Of a stretch of DNA of 45,693 nt, positions 1 through 7,153 are shown one piece after another. The stretch's first letter is position 1. Every line of letters begins with the position of its first letter. Source of the stretch: Lachnospiraceae bacterium (GTDB lineage Bacteria > Bacillota > Clostridia > Lachnospirales > Lachnospiraceae); NCBI GenBank assembly GCA_017469405.1, contig JAFUGL010000020.1:1-45693 (forward strand), read 5' to 3'. Made by a program: the position numbers and the translations under genes. The notes below the pieces were generated by a model, which had not been told where the DNA came from, did not search any database, and was given only the letters and a program-made list of their open reading frames with translations.

Positions 1-64
1 CAAGTATTCAATCCCCATACATTTCTATTTAAGGTCGCGCTTTGGTACAATCGGAAAGAATCAC

Positions 65-117
65 ATTTTAAGCAGAGTTAGGTATTTGTCAACTCTGCTT
101 TTATGACTGCTTAAAAT
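65..117. repeat. Overlapping alternative hairpins at left edge
   Basis: Two perfect inverted repeats share bases. AAGCAGAGTT (70-79) pairs with AACTCTGCTT (91-100). ATTTTAAGCAG (65-75) pairs with CTGCTTAAAAT (107-117). The AAGCAG at 70-75 can join only one of the two stems, so the structures exclude each other. The inner stem is followed by a short T-run on the plus strand and could end a plus-strand transcript entering from outside the window. Bases 1-276 otherwise hold no gene I can support; two plus frames are open from base 1 but stop at 81 and 106. Confidence 0.5.
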
Positions 118-149
118 CTGATACTTTCCTTAAGGATTATAACATAAGA

Positions 150-198
150 GAAGTTCATTTCCAACACTTAAATTAAAATGCTTTAGGAAATGAACTTC
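150..198. repeat. 13-bp inverted repeat downstream of SGNH hydrolase
   Basis: GAAGTTCATTTCC (150-162) and GGAAATGAACTTC (186-198) form a perfect 13-bp stem with a 23-nt loop. It lies 78 bases past the stop of the minus-strand hydrolase. The plus-strand side is followed by an AT-rich, T-containing tract. It probably ends transcription or protects a 3' end, but it lacks a clean U-tract on the minus strand. Confidence 0.45.
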
Positions 199-276
199 AT
201 AATATTTTATATATTATTTTTTATCCAACCTTTTTACTTTTTTCATTTCATCATTGCTTTACCGAATCATTATCTT

Positions 277-912
277 TTACTTGACTTTTTTTATAACATC
301 AAAAAACACTTCCGCAAGCTTCCTATGCCCCTCCGGTGATATATGTAAGGAATCTGTTGCAGAAGGCTTTATATACGATGCTGCATCGACAAATATGCAG
401 CCATATTCCTCTGCAATCTTTTTATAGAACTTAGGAAATTCTTTTGAACGTTCTATCGCATCCTCATAAAATCTTCCATAAAAAGGAGAAGTAACTATTC
501 CATCTCCAATTTCAGGAGGGGAAACTAATATTACATTAGGAACATATCCCTGCTTAACTTTCGTAAAATCAATTATGTCCTTAACCAATACTCCCGCACC
601 GGCAGCAATTTCCATAGCACTCGCATGAAATGTATCCTTTAAGTCATTGCTGCCAAGCATCATAATAATATAATCAATAGGTTTATGTGAATTAAGACAG
701 GGTTTAAGGTAATCACGCCCATTCTTCCATCCTTCTATGGGGTCATCAAAGATGGTTGTCCTTCCATTACAGCCTTCTTCTATTATCTTGTATTCCATAC
801 CAAGCATCTTTTGAAGAATACCTGTCCATCTTATCTCCTCCGGATACCTGAAACCATCTGCAGGATTATATCCATATGTATTTGAATCTCCATAGCATAA
901 TACTGTTTTCAT
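277..912 (-). CDS. SGNH/GDSL-family hydrolase (arylesterase-like)
   Basis: The 211-residue protein has the SGNH hydrolase block order. Block I is GDSNTYG near residue 8 with the nucleophile serine. The block III GSND lies near residue 87. A C-terminal DSLHISPEGH near residues 187-196 supplies the catalytic Asp and His. No signal peptide is visible, so it is probably cytoplasmic. Family members are esterases, lipases or carbohydrate deacetylases, and the substrate here cannot be told. The start is an ATG with only a weak purine-rich upstream region. It is transcribed away from the prepilin gene, and the gap between them carries repeated ATTGTGCA-like half-sites. Confidence 0.85.
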   Translation of the reverse strand: MKTVLCYGDSNTYGYNPADGFRYPEEIRWTGILQKMLGMEYKIIEEGCNGRTTIFDDPIEGWKNGRDYLKPCLNSHKPIDYIIMMLGSNDLKDTFHASAMEIAAGAGVLVKDIIDFTKVKQGYVPNVILVSPPEIGDGIVTSPFYGRFYEDAIERSKEFPKFYKKIAEEYGCIFVDAASYIKPSATDSLHISPEGHRKLAEVFFDVIKKVK

Positions 913-972
913 TTTAGATTCCTTCCCATAATATACTTTATTTCAGAAAATATTATCACAATTATCCGAATG

Positions 973-1005
973 TGTACAATATGCACAAAAAACATTGTGC
1001 ACAAT
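973..1005. promoter_or_regulatory. Palindromic operator-like cluster between divergent genes
   Basis: The divergent gap holds a perfect 12-bp palindrome ATTGTGCACAAT (994-1005). Beside it, on the minus strand, is a direct repeat of TTGTGCA and TTGTACA (973-988). The cluster lies upstream of the predicted plus-strand promoter and within the likely promoter zone of the minus-strand hydrolase. It could bind a repressor serving both genes. No regulator gene is adjacent. Confidence 0.4.
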
Positions 1006-1031
1006 TTTATAAAGTAAATCTATTTATACTA

Positions 1032-1060
1032 TTGAAATATTATATAATAGGATGTATAAT
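1032..1060 (+). promoter_or_regulatory. Sigma-A-like promoter of the prepilin gene
   Basis: TTGAAA (1032-1037) and TATAAT (1055-1060) are separated by 17 bp. The leader to the ATG at 1148 would be about 80 nt. A second overlapping TATAAT occurs a few bases upstream but has no matching -35. Confidence 0.65.
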
Positions 1061-1147
1061 ATGAACAAATTATGAATAAGACAAAAATAATTTGTTAATT
1101 TCGCATTCAGGTAACTATTCATAAAATTTCTATTATGGGGGAAAAAA

Positions 1148-1831
1148 ATGATCAATGATATTAAAAAGAATTCAAACAAAGGTTTTTCTTTGGCGGAATT
1201 GATAATTGTAATTGCTATAATGGTAGTTCTTGCTTCCACTATTAGCATATCTATAATCAGGTATATAGAAAAGGGCCGACAGACAATAGATATTAATAAT
1301 GCGAAATTAATCAAAGATGCTGTTACAGCTCATGCATATCCAAGTGATTTTGGTGGTGAATCCGTAACCTTTACAGATCCGGATACAGGTGTAAGTGAAA
1401 CCTTTAAAAGAGGATGGGTATATGTTGATAAGACCGAGATAAGATGTTCCGATGCAAGCACTTGCCTTGCTCTGGTAGATGCCGGTCTGGTAGAACTCAG
1501 TGATGCAGCTATTTTGGGAATTACCGAATACGAGGATGGTGGACCTGCATATTACCCAACACCCGGAGATGGAGATTATATCCGTAAAAGTAATATAAAC
1601 GAATATGTATTCCGTAACAAACTGACTGTTAAAGCAACAAACACCTGGAATACGTACCAGATAGATGTATATATTGATGATGTAGGTGAACTTCACCTTG
1701 GTGCAAGTGCATCCAATGCAATCAGAACAAATGGACACGCAAAAGACCCTAAAACAGCAAGTATGTTTGCTGAAAGGCTTGGCTTAGACGGTTCAAGAGT
1801 TACACCTATCGGTGAACAAAATAGTAGATAA
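1148..1831 (+). CDS. Prepilin-like protein (type IV pilin / pseudopilin)
   Basis: The 227-residue protein begins with a class III prepilin signal. A short basic leader ends in Gly12, followed by FSLAELIIVIAIM. The mature protein would start at Phe13 with the conserved Glu at mature position 5, followed by a hydrophobic helix to about residue 40. The globular part holds a close Cys pair (CSDASTC) that may form a disulfide. A GGGGG ribosome-binding tract precedes the ATG by 6 nt. No prepilin peptidase, ATPase or platform gene is nearby, so it is an orphan subunit needing machinery encoded elsewhere. Whether it is a major pilin, minor pilin or secretion pseudopilin cannot be told. Confidence 0.85.
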   Translation: MINDIKKNSNKGFSLAELIIVIAIMVVLASTISISIIRYIEKGRQTIDINNAKLIKDAVTAHAYPSDFGGESVTFTDPDTGVSETFKRGWVYVDKTEIRCSDASTCLALVDAGLVELSDAAILGITEYEDGGPAYYPTPGDGDYIRKSNINEYVFRNKLTVKATNTWNTYQIDVYIDDVGELHLGASASNAIRTNGHAKDPKTASMFAERLGLDGSRVTPIGEQNSR

Positions 1832-1839
1832 CAACCATA

Positions 1840-1868
1840 AAACCTGCCGAATCAATCGGCAGGTTTTT
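1840..1868 (+). terminator. Intrinsic terminator after the prepilin gene
   Basis: AAACCTGCCGA (1840-1850) pairs perfectly with TCGGCAGGTTT (1856-1866), with a 5-nt loop and a T5 run (1864-1868). Four Ts also follow the stem on the minus strand, so it may work for the convergent methyltransferase unit too. Confidence 0.85.
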
Positions 1869-1915
1869 ATTATTCAGACCAATTTCCTATATCTATGATA
1901 ACTTTTTTATTTTGA

Positions 1916-2893
1916 TCATCTGTTATTTTTATCAAAAGGCCATACAGTTTTATTTATAAATTCTATTTCATCTTCTGACAACATATATTTTTTGAAAAGC
2001 TTTTCATCAGTCCAATTTTGAGAAAAATCCTGCATCGGAACAAACTCATATACTTTAATTGTTGTATGCTGAGTTATTTTCTTTAATCCAACCATAAAAT
2101 GAAAGAACCTTGTGTTTATATATGAAATAACATTTTCCGCTTCTTCCCGTGAACTATAAGGACCATTCATAATATAAGTTTCTGTACCTATCGAACCGGA
2201 TTCTCCAAGTATCGGTTTTAAAACATCAGTTGCCGTATTGCCACTACCAACAGCTTCAGGAACAAATACTTTCCAAGTATCAATATACTCAGTACCTCTT
2301 TTTATTTTATTTCTTTCAATATATCCTTGCGAATGATTTGCATACATTTTTACCAAACCCGATTCAGGTTCATTTGAGTCGAATGATTTATAATAAGTCC
2401 TAAATCCAAATGTCATAGCCGGATGAACATTTTTTGCAAAAGAGTCTTCATTGAAACTTCTCACTTTATGAAGTATAGATATAGCTTCATTATACCTTAT
2501 AAATACATCGCAACCCCTTTCAAGCAAAGGACGTGACATTTCAGATACCACATCATCTCCTACATGTGTTATAATATCACAATCTCCGGGATTATCTCTA
2601 TCCCACAGAAAATAGCAAACTCCTCCTTTTATTTCTACGCCTTCAAAGCAATCTGCAGCATTTCCAAAATCATGCAATATTCTGATATGTCTGTCATTTA
2701 ACATGGAATCTCTGAACTTATCCAATCCCTTGCCACCCGCATACCACCTGGCAGGAATAATCATCGTCAGATACCTTGGATTTAGTTTTTTTGCTTGTTC
2801 TACAAAATGATTATAGATAGGCATTGCGCTCGCCTGAGCTCCTCCATCGCTCATATGATATGGTGGATTTCCGATAATAACATCGAATTTCAT
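1916..2893 (-). CDS. Adenine-specific DNA methyltransferase, C-terminal half (Eco57I-type, NPPY)
   Basis: The 325-residue protein opens with [11 protein letters not shown]. The amino-methyltransferase motif IV NPPY sits at residues 9-12, and the remainder looks like the target-recognition part of Eco57I-type N6-adenine methylases. The SAM-binding motif I expected ahead of NPPY is absent here and is found in the ORF at 3462-4097. The two ORFs together match what in related organisms I remember as one polypeptide of about 550-600 residues. It has its own GGAGG ribosome binding site 8 nt before the ATG, so it is a separate translated gene. It ends 50 bp from the shared terminator. No helicase or recognised nuclease is adjacent. 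Confidence 0.85.
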   Translation of the reverse strand: MKFDVIIGNPPYHMSDGGAQASAMPIYNHFVEQAKKLNPRYLTMIIPARWYAGGKGLDKFRDSMLNDRHIRILHDFGNAADCFEGVEIKGGVCYFLWDRDNPGDCDIITHVGDDVVSEMSRPLLERGCDVFIRYNEAISILHKVRSFNEDSFAKNVHPAMTFGFRTYYKSFDSNEPESGLVKMYANHSQGYIERNKIKRGTEYIDTWKVFVPEAVGSGNTATDVLKPILGESGSIGTETYIMNGPYSSREEAENVISYINTRFFHFMVGLKKITQHTTIKVYEFVPMQDFSQNWTDEKLFKKYMLSEDEIEFINKTVWPFDKNNR

Positions 2894-2908
2894 TTATAAA
2901 TCCTCCAA

Positions 2909-3421
2909 TCAATCATTCATCGAGAACACTTCAAAAGAAAACAATTGTTTTTTTATTGCTCTTGAAACCATATGTTTAAATTTATCTATTTCATTAAAAC
3001 TGTATATCTTATATTTTTTTGTATAGCGAACATCTCCTATTTGTTTTTCAGCATAATCTGTTGATAACGACTTCGTCTCTATATCTTCATTATAAAAATC
3101 ATTATGCCAGGCTGCTGCTACACTTGTTACAGTTGAATCACACTGCAACGCCAATTGAATTGACGGTTTTTTTATTTTTCTCTCGTATTGGCCTATTTCT
3201 TTAAAAGAAAGCTTACCGTTTGAAAAATATTTATCACGATACTCCCAATCAAATCCAATGTACTCACCTGTTTCGACGTCAATAAAAATGCCATCATTAT
3301 CATAAGTTTCCTCTTCATTTGGTCTCATTTTCACATTGGGGCAAACCTTTGAATCATTAAACATTTTAGCAAATTGTTCCATCGTTTCATTGTGCTTATC
3401 ATACTTAGATGGTCTATACAT
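2909..3421 (-). CDS. Unknown 170-residue protein between the methyltransferase halves
   Basis: I do not recognise this protein. It lies 40 bp after the SAM-binding half and 15 bp before the NPPY half, on the same strand, with its own GAGG ribosome binding site. It is acidic and polar with no membrane segment. Its middle holds alternating acidic and hydrophobic residues (DGIFIDVETGEYIGFDWE), then a basic QYERKIKKP and a hydrophobic strand. The spacing loosely recalls a PD-(D/E)xK nuclease core, and the gene position would fit a restriction nuclease or methyltransferase partner. Both are inference; no catalytic triad is certain. Alternatively it is a specificity or linker subunit bridging the two halves. 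Confidence 0.6.
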   Translation of the reverse strand: MYRPSKYDKHNETMEQFAKMFNDSKVCPNVKMRPNEEETYDNDGIFIDVETGEYIGFDWEYRDKYFSNGKLSFKEIGQYERKIKKPSIQLALQCDSTVTSVAAAWHNDFYNEDIETKSLSTDYAEKQIGDVRYTKKYKIYSFNEIDKFKHMVSRAIKKQLFSFEVFSMND

Positions 3422-3461
3422 TTTTCTACCTCACTTTATCTTAATATTTATATGTTTTCTC

Positions 3462-4097
3462 TTAATCAGTTTTACAATTCTGAATACTTCTATAATCGCT
3501 TACATAAAAACAAATTGGTTCATCTTCTCCGGACAACATTTTATCAAATCTGAAATCTTTACGCTGAATCTTATCTTCCATAGTAAAATTCCATTCAGAA
3601 AAAACAATTATCTCATCCGTGTCATTTCCATCTTTATCAACCATTTTAAGACTTAGTGTATTTCCACAAATTATATTTTTACTTAAAATAAATTTTACCG
3701 CATTTTGGCATTCATCTTTTACTTTACCTTTACAAACAGACTCATATTCTTTATTCCATATTTCATACAAACGTTTCCGGCAAGCTATGACATTATCCAT
3801 CATCAAATCAATTCCATAAATACTTGCCAAAGCAATAATCGATTGTTTTTCATATTCAGATATAGATATTTTTTTATTATCCGACGCAATTGCAATTTTC
3901 TTAGCAGTTTCCAGCTTTCTATGTAATATTTCTGCAACAAAGTTTCCGTCTCCACATGCGGGTTCCAAAAAGCGACTATCTACACACATGGTTTCATCTT
4001 TCACTAAATCCAACATAGCATTTACTTCTCTATCAGCTGTAAACACCTCACCATGATCAACAACACGCTGTCTCGATTTTACCTGGTTTTTCAACAA
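3462..4097 (-). CDS. Adenine-specific DNA methyltransferase, N-terminal SAM-binding half
   Basis: The 211-residue protein begins with a basic stretch and DHGEVFT, followed by motif I FLEPACGDGNF at residues 43-53, the SAM-binding signature of N6-adenine methyltransferases. It ends before any NPPY motif, which is supplied by the ORF at 1916-2893. The start is TTG at 4095-4097, supported by GAGGTG five bases upstream. Functional modification would require assembly of the two halves in trans. The unit is transcribed together with the 54-residue ORF upstream (51-bp gap). Confidence 0.85.
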   Translation of the reverse strand: MLKNQVKSRQRVVDHGEVFTADREVNAMLDLVKDETMCVDSRFLEPACGDGNFVAEILHRKLETAKKIAIASDNKKISISEYEKQSIIALASIYGIDLMMDNVIACRKRLYEIWNKEYESVCKGKVKDECQNAVKFILSKNIICGNTLSLKMVDKDGNDTDEIIVFSEWNFTMEDKIQRKDFRFDKMLSGEDEPICFYVSDYRSIQNCKTD

Positions 4098-4147
4098 ATC
4101 ACCTCAATAAACATATTTCTAATTAATTAATTGCCTATATAATAATC

Positions 4148-4312
4148 CTATTCATTTACTAAATTGATATATTTATTATCTTCAAAACGCTTTTCAAACT
4201 CCTCCACAGGAAGCGGTCTGTCAAAGAAAAACCACTGTGCTATGCTGCAATTATTGTTTCTTAATATCTTCTCAAGTAATTCATAATATTTCTCTCTTTT
4301 AGTATCGTCCAT
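4148..4312 (-). CDS. 54-residue peptide resembling the tip of an EAL domain
   Basis: The frame starts at ATG 4310-4312 and ends with TAG at 4148-4150. Its centre, CSIAQWFFFDRPLPVEEFE, strongly resembles the extreme C-terminal segment of EAL c-di-GMP phosphodiesterases (usually like QGYYFSKPLPVEEFE). All catalytic EAL motifs are missing. It could be the remnant of a lost EAL gene. It nevertheless has a GGGGGG ribosome-binding tract 5 nt ahead of the ATG and an extended -10 promoter, which suggests it is still expressed. It is the first ORF of the split methyltransferase unit. Activity is not expected; a binding or decoy role is speculation. Confidence 0.55.
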   Translation of the reverse strand: MDDTKREKYYELLEKILRNNNCSIAQWFFFDRPLPVEEFEKRFEDNKYINLVNE

Positions 4313-4347
4313 GAAATCCCCCCTTTTTCATCCCGATTATACTCATT

Positions 4348-4375
4348 ATTATAACACAGCTCTTCTATTCCACAA
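4348..4375 (-). promoter_or_regulatory. Extended -10 promoter for the EAL-tip / methyltransferase unit
   Basis: Read on the minus strand, TTGTGG (4370-4375) and TGTTATAAT (TATAAT at 4348-4353, preceded by the extended TG) are 16 bp apart. It overlaps the stop codon (4365-4367) of the upstream metal-transport gene, so the downstream unit may be transcribed independently of it. Confidence 0.55.
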
Positions 4376-5657
4376 CCACAATATTACTTTTAATCATTCC
4401 CATCCAACAGCTGTATGGTACATTACCGGTCTTATCAGGTGTAAAAGTAATGATGTTTTCGCCTTCAGAAAGCTTAATATCCACATCATACTCCGGAATT
4501 ATTATCTCTCCGTTGCAACCATTCAGCTTACCTTCAGGTACAACAACAGTCCATACAACAGGTATATTATTTTTTACTGTTATCGCTTCATAGCTTCCAT
4601 AGTCAATTTCAGTTCTTACCACCTGCGAATCTCCAACCACTTTTGCAACATTTTCATTAGCAGATTCTCCTGCATAAAAAGATAATCCTGATAACGACAT
4701 ACCGTTTTCAATCATATGAAGTCCCATTATAAATATTAAAAAAGCTGAAACTGTCAGCATATATTTAGCATATTTTTTATTGAGTCTTCCGGAAAAGAAA
4801 CCAAAGCCAAACATAAGCGGAACTGTACCCAGACTAAATAAAAGCATAGATAGCATTCCCTTAATTACACTTCCTGTTGAAAGTGCATAAATCTGCATAG
4901 ATTGTAAAGGACCGCAAGGCATAAGACCATTTAGAAGCCCTATGATAAGGGACGATTTTCCTTTAAATAATCCGGACAATCCGTGATATAAGCCTTTGGG
5001 TAAATGAATGTTGATTTTTCTTAAATTCCTGAATATACCGAGCATGTTAAATGCCATTATAAGCATAATCAAACCGGCAAGCATAGCAACAAAGCCGCGC
5101 ATTATGCCTCCAAAGGATATTACGCTTCCAATTCCTCCTGCTATTCCGCCTATAATCGTATAGGATATAACTCTTCCGATATTATATGAAATATTAGACT
5201 TTAATAGCTTTCTTTCCCCTTTTGCAGCCATGGCGCTCTGCGTAAGATTGATGCCGCCGCACATTGCTATACAATGAACGGAGGTAAGCACTCCAATCAA
5301 AAAAAGCATTCCCATGCTAATCGTAGTCTCAATAGATGGGAAAATATTAAAAACCTTTGTAAACCCCAGATGATTTGCAATTACATAAACAGCAAGAATA
5401 ATTATAAGAATTGATACAACTTGGATATACCAGCCGGCATCCTTATATGTCTCATATCCTAGTCCGATGATTTCCTTTTCAAGGGTATCCATGGTTACTT
5501 TTTCTTCAATATATGTAACCTTAACTTCTTCATTCTTATAATTCGCATCCGCTGATATCACACCATCTATTTGAGTAAGTGATTTTTTGATAAGTGATTC
5601 GCAATTTGCACAGAACATTCCCTTAACTTTAATTGTCTTGGTTATTTCATTTTGCAT
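4365..5657 (-). CDS. HMA domain / sulfite-exporter-like (TauE/UreH) / cupredoxin fusion
   Basis: The 430-residue protein has three parts. Residues about 5-70 form a heavy-metal-associated domain with the GMFCANC metal site. Residues about 75-330 are a multi-helix membrane domain of the DsbD/UreH-like family, with conserved Cys-containing helices (CIAMCGG, LMPCGP). The last 90 residues are an extracytoplasmic cupredoxin-like domain ending in a PYSCWMGM copper-site motif. Such fusions are linked to copper or other soft-metal handling and redox transfer across the membrane. It starts 2 bp after the stop of the DUF2318 gene, so the two are one operon. Transport direction and exact metal are not shown. 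Confidence 0.85.
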   Translation of the reverse strand: MQNEITKTIKVKGMFCANCESLIKKSLTQIDGVISADANYKNEEVKVTYIEEKVTMDTLEKEIIGLGYETYKDAGWYIQVVSILIIILAVYVIANHLGFTKVFNIFPSIETTISMGMLFLIGVLTSVHCIAMCGGINLTQSAMAAKGERKLLKSNISYNIGRVISYTIIGGIAGGIGSVISFGGIMRGFVAMLAGLIMLIMAFNMLGIFRNLRKINIHLPKGLYHGLSGLFKGKSSLIIGLLNGLMPCGPLQSMQIYALSTGSVIKGMLSMLLFSLGTVPLMFGFGFFSGRLNKKYAKYMLTVSAFLIFIMGLHMIENGMSLSGLSFYAGESANENVAKVVGDSQVVRTEIDYGSYEAITVKNNIPVVWTVVVPEGKLNGCNGEIIIPEYDVDIKLSEGENIITFTPDKTGNVPYSCWMGMIKSNIVVVE

Positions 5658-5659
5658 AC

Positions 5660-6322
5660 TCAGTGTTCAGCCACCTTTTCAAATAAGTATTCATATTGTG
5701 CAAGCACACTCATGTCTATTATCAGACCATCATCAGTATATTTTATGCCTGCTTCATCTATCATAATAGGATGGCATCCGCCACCTGCCTCTTCAACTAC
5801 TGTTATAGGAAATGTAAGGCCACAATTATTACACTGAAGTTCATCCCCCACCTGCGTATAATATGCTCCGGGTGAGCCATTACAGGATTGGCAGGTTCCA
5901 AGCGCAACCTTTGCATTACCCTTTGCATCCTTCTTAGCAAGAAGCTCTATACGACTATCTTCGGAAACCTTAATAAAGCTTATTTTATCTTCTGAAAGCT
6001 CATCTGCATATATCACAACATTTCCATCTTCATTGAGCCTCGCAAAACCATCAGCCTGTAAAGCTGCTTCGGTAACTGTATCATTTTCGTCAACTGATTC
6101 TGCTTCAGTTGTAATTTCACTATCCGTAACAGCTTCAGCTTCTGTCGTTACCTCACCTTCAGCAACTGTTTTTTCTTCTGTCGTTACCTCATTCTCTGAG
6201 CTTACATCTACTCCGGCTTTTGTATCATCTTTTTCAGTATTTTTTTTCGGAATTACAACCACGATTACTACAGCTATAACAAGTAAAATTCCGGCAATTA
6301 AAGGTAATATAAATTTCTTCAA
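5660..6322 (-). CDS. Membrane-anchored DUF2318 protein
   Basis: The 220-residue protein has an N-terminal membrane anchor (residues about 4-25) and an acidic Thr/Glu-rich repeat linker (about 30-85, repeats of the type EVTTEAE). The C-terminal domain carries GTCQSC, CNNCG and GGCHP, the cysteine pattern of DUF2318, a family described as Fe-S or metal binding and often found beside iron or copper permeases. The start is a TTG (6320-6322) with AAGGAGG about 10 nt upstream; no in-frame ATG gives a better fit. It precedes the HMA fusion by 2 bp, so it probably hands metal or electrons to that transporter from the outer face of the membrane. Confidence 0.8.
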   Translation of the reverse strand: MKKFILPLIAGILLVIAVVIVVVIPKKNTEKDDTKAGVDVSSENEVTTEEKTVAEGEVTTEAEAVTDSEITTEAESVDENDTVTEAALQADGFARLNEDGNVVIYADELSEDKISFIKVSEDSRIELLAKKDAKGNAKVALGTCQSCNGSPGAYYTQVGDELQCNNCGLTFPITVVEEAGGGCHPIMIDEAGIKYTDDGLIIDMSVLAQYEYLFEKVAEH

Positions 6323-6356
6323 TTAAAAATATCCTCCTTGAAAATAATCTGGTTAC

Positions 6357-6384
6357 ATTATATCTTCAAATCGGATATTTTTAA
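6357..6384 (-). promoter_or_regulatory. Possible promoter of the DUF2318-HMA operon
   Basis: On the minus strand TATAAT (6357-6362) has TTAAAA (6379-6384) 16 bp upstream, a 4/6 match to -35. The leader to the TTG start is about 28 nt. Confidence 0.4.
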
Positions 6385-6485
6385 GTGAAATAAGTGTGAA
6401 AACTAATATATTTTATCTATATTACTTTTATTTTTTTATATAATTCCTATAACTTATGAAGTCCTGATAATTGTATATAGAAAAA

Positions 6486-7109
6486 TTATTTTTTTGCTAA
6501 TACCGTTATCCAAGGCTTTGACTTATGATGATCAACCTTAATCTTGGAAAATCCTGCTGCCTTAAGTGCTTCTTCTATCTCATCAGATGTATGAGCCTTC
6601 ATACCTTCGATAATTTTTTCAAACTTGATGCTTGCCTTATCTGTGCCGTCGGATTCGTTTACAATCATGAAATATCCACCCGGTTTTAATATCCTCGCTA
6701 CTTCTCCGAAGCATTTTTCAAGTCCCGGCCAAAAGTAAATTGTTTCAAATGCCGTAGCAAGGTCAAATTTGCCTTCTTCAAGAGGGAGTCTGGAAACGTC
6801 ACCTTCTTTTACTACGCATCTTCCTGCTTCTATCTCCTCTTTATTGTATTCGGTTGCTTTTTCAACCGAAAGCGGTGAATAATCTATAGCAGTTACATTT
6901 GCATCACTGTATTTTTTGAGCAGTTCTCCTACATTTCTTCCACCGCCACATCCAAGCTCTGCAATCTCCTTTGGTGCAATCTTGGTCAAATGTGAAAGAC
7001 CCCAGTCAGCCATCTTTGCGTGACCACTGTTCATCCCCTTTAGCATCATTTTGCCGAGTGTACCCTCCGGCTTTCTTGTCTGACTCACATAATCTTTAAA
7101 TAATCCCAT
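6486..7109 (-). CDS. Class I SAM-dependent methyltransferase (UbiE-like)
   Basis: The 207-residue protein has the class I Rossmann methyltransferase order. Motif I is AELGCGGGRNVG near residues 50-61, the acidic post-I strand is VTAIDYS, then FDLATAFETIYF, and RILKPGGYFMIV is the helix-strand before the C-terminal part. The substrate is unknown; this type acts on small molecules. An AAGGAG site precedes the ATG. It follows the O-methyltransferase-like gene by 44 bp on the same strand, so the regulated promoter at 8072-8100 probably drives both. Confidence 0.8.
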   Translation of the reverse strand: MGLFKDYVSQTRKPEGTLGKMMLKGMNSGHAKMADWGLSHLTKIAPKEIAELGCGGGRNVGELLKKYSDANVTAIDYSPLSVEKATEYNKEEIEAGRCVVKEGDVSRLPLEEGKFDLATAFETIYFWPGLEKCFGEVARILKPGGYFMIVNESDGTDKASIKFEKIIEGMKAHTSDEIEEALKAAGFSKIKVDHHKSKPWITVLAKK

Positions 7110-7153
7110 TTTTTCTCTCCTTATCTATAATTAAAATCAAGTCATCCATAACA

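Noticed and set aside
1-106. Two plus-strand frames open from the left edge, stopping at 81 and 106
   Set aside because: Two overlapping frames are equally open, neither shows recognisable protein features, and the stretch is too short to choose.
1307-1738. 143-codon minus-strand frame inside the prepilin gene
   Set aside because: The plus frame has a clear prepilin signal and ribosome site; the antisense frame has neither.
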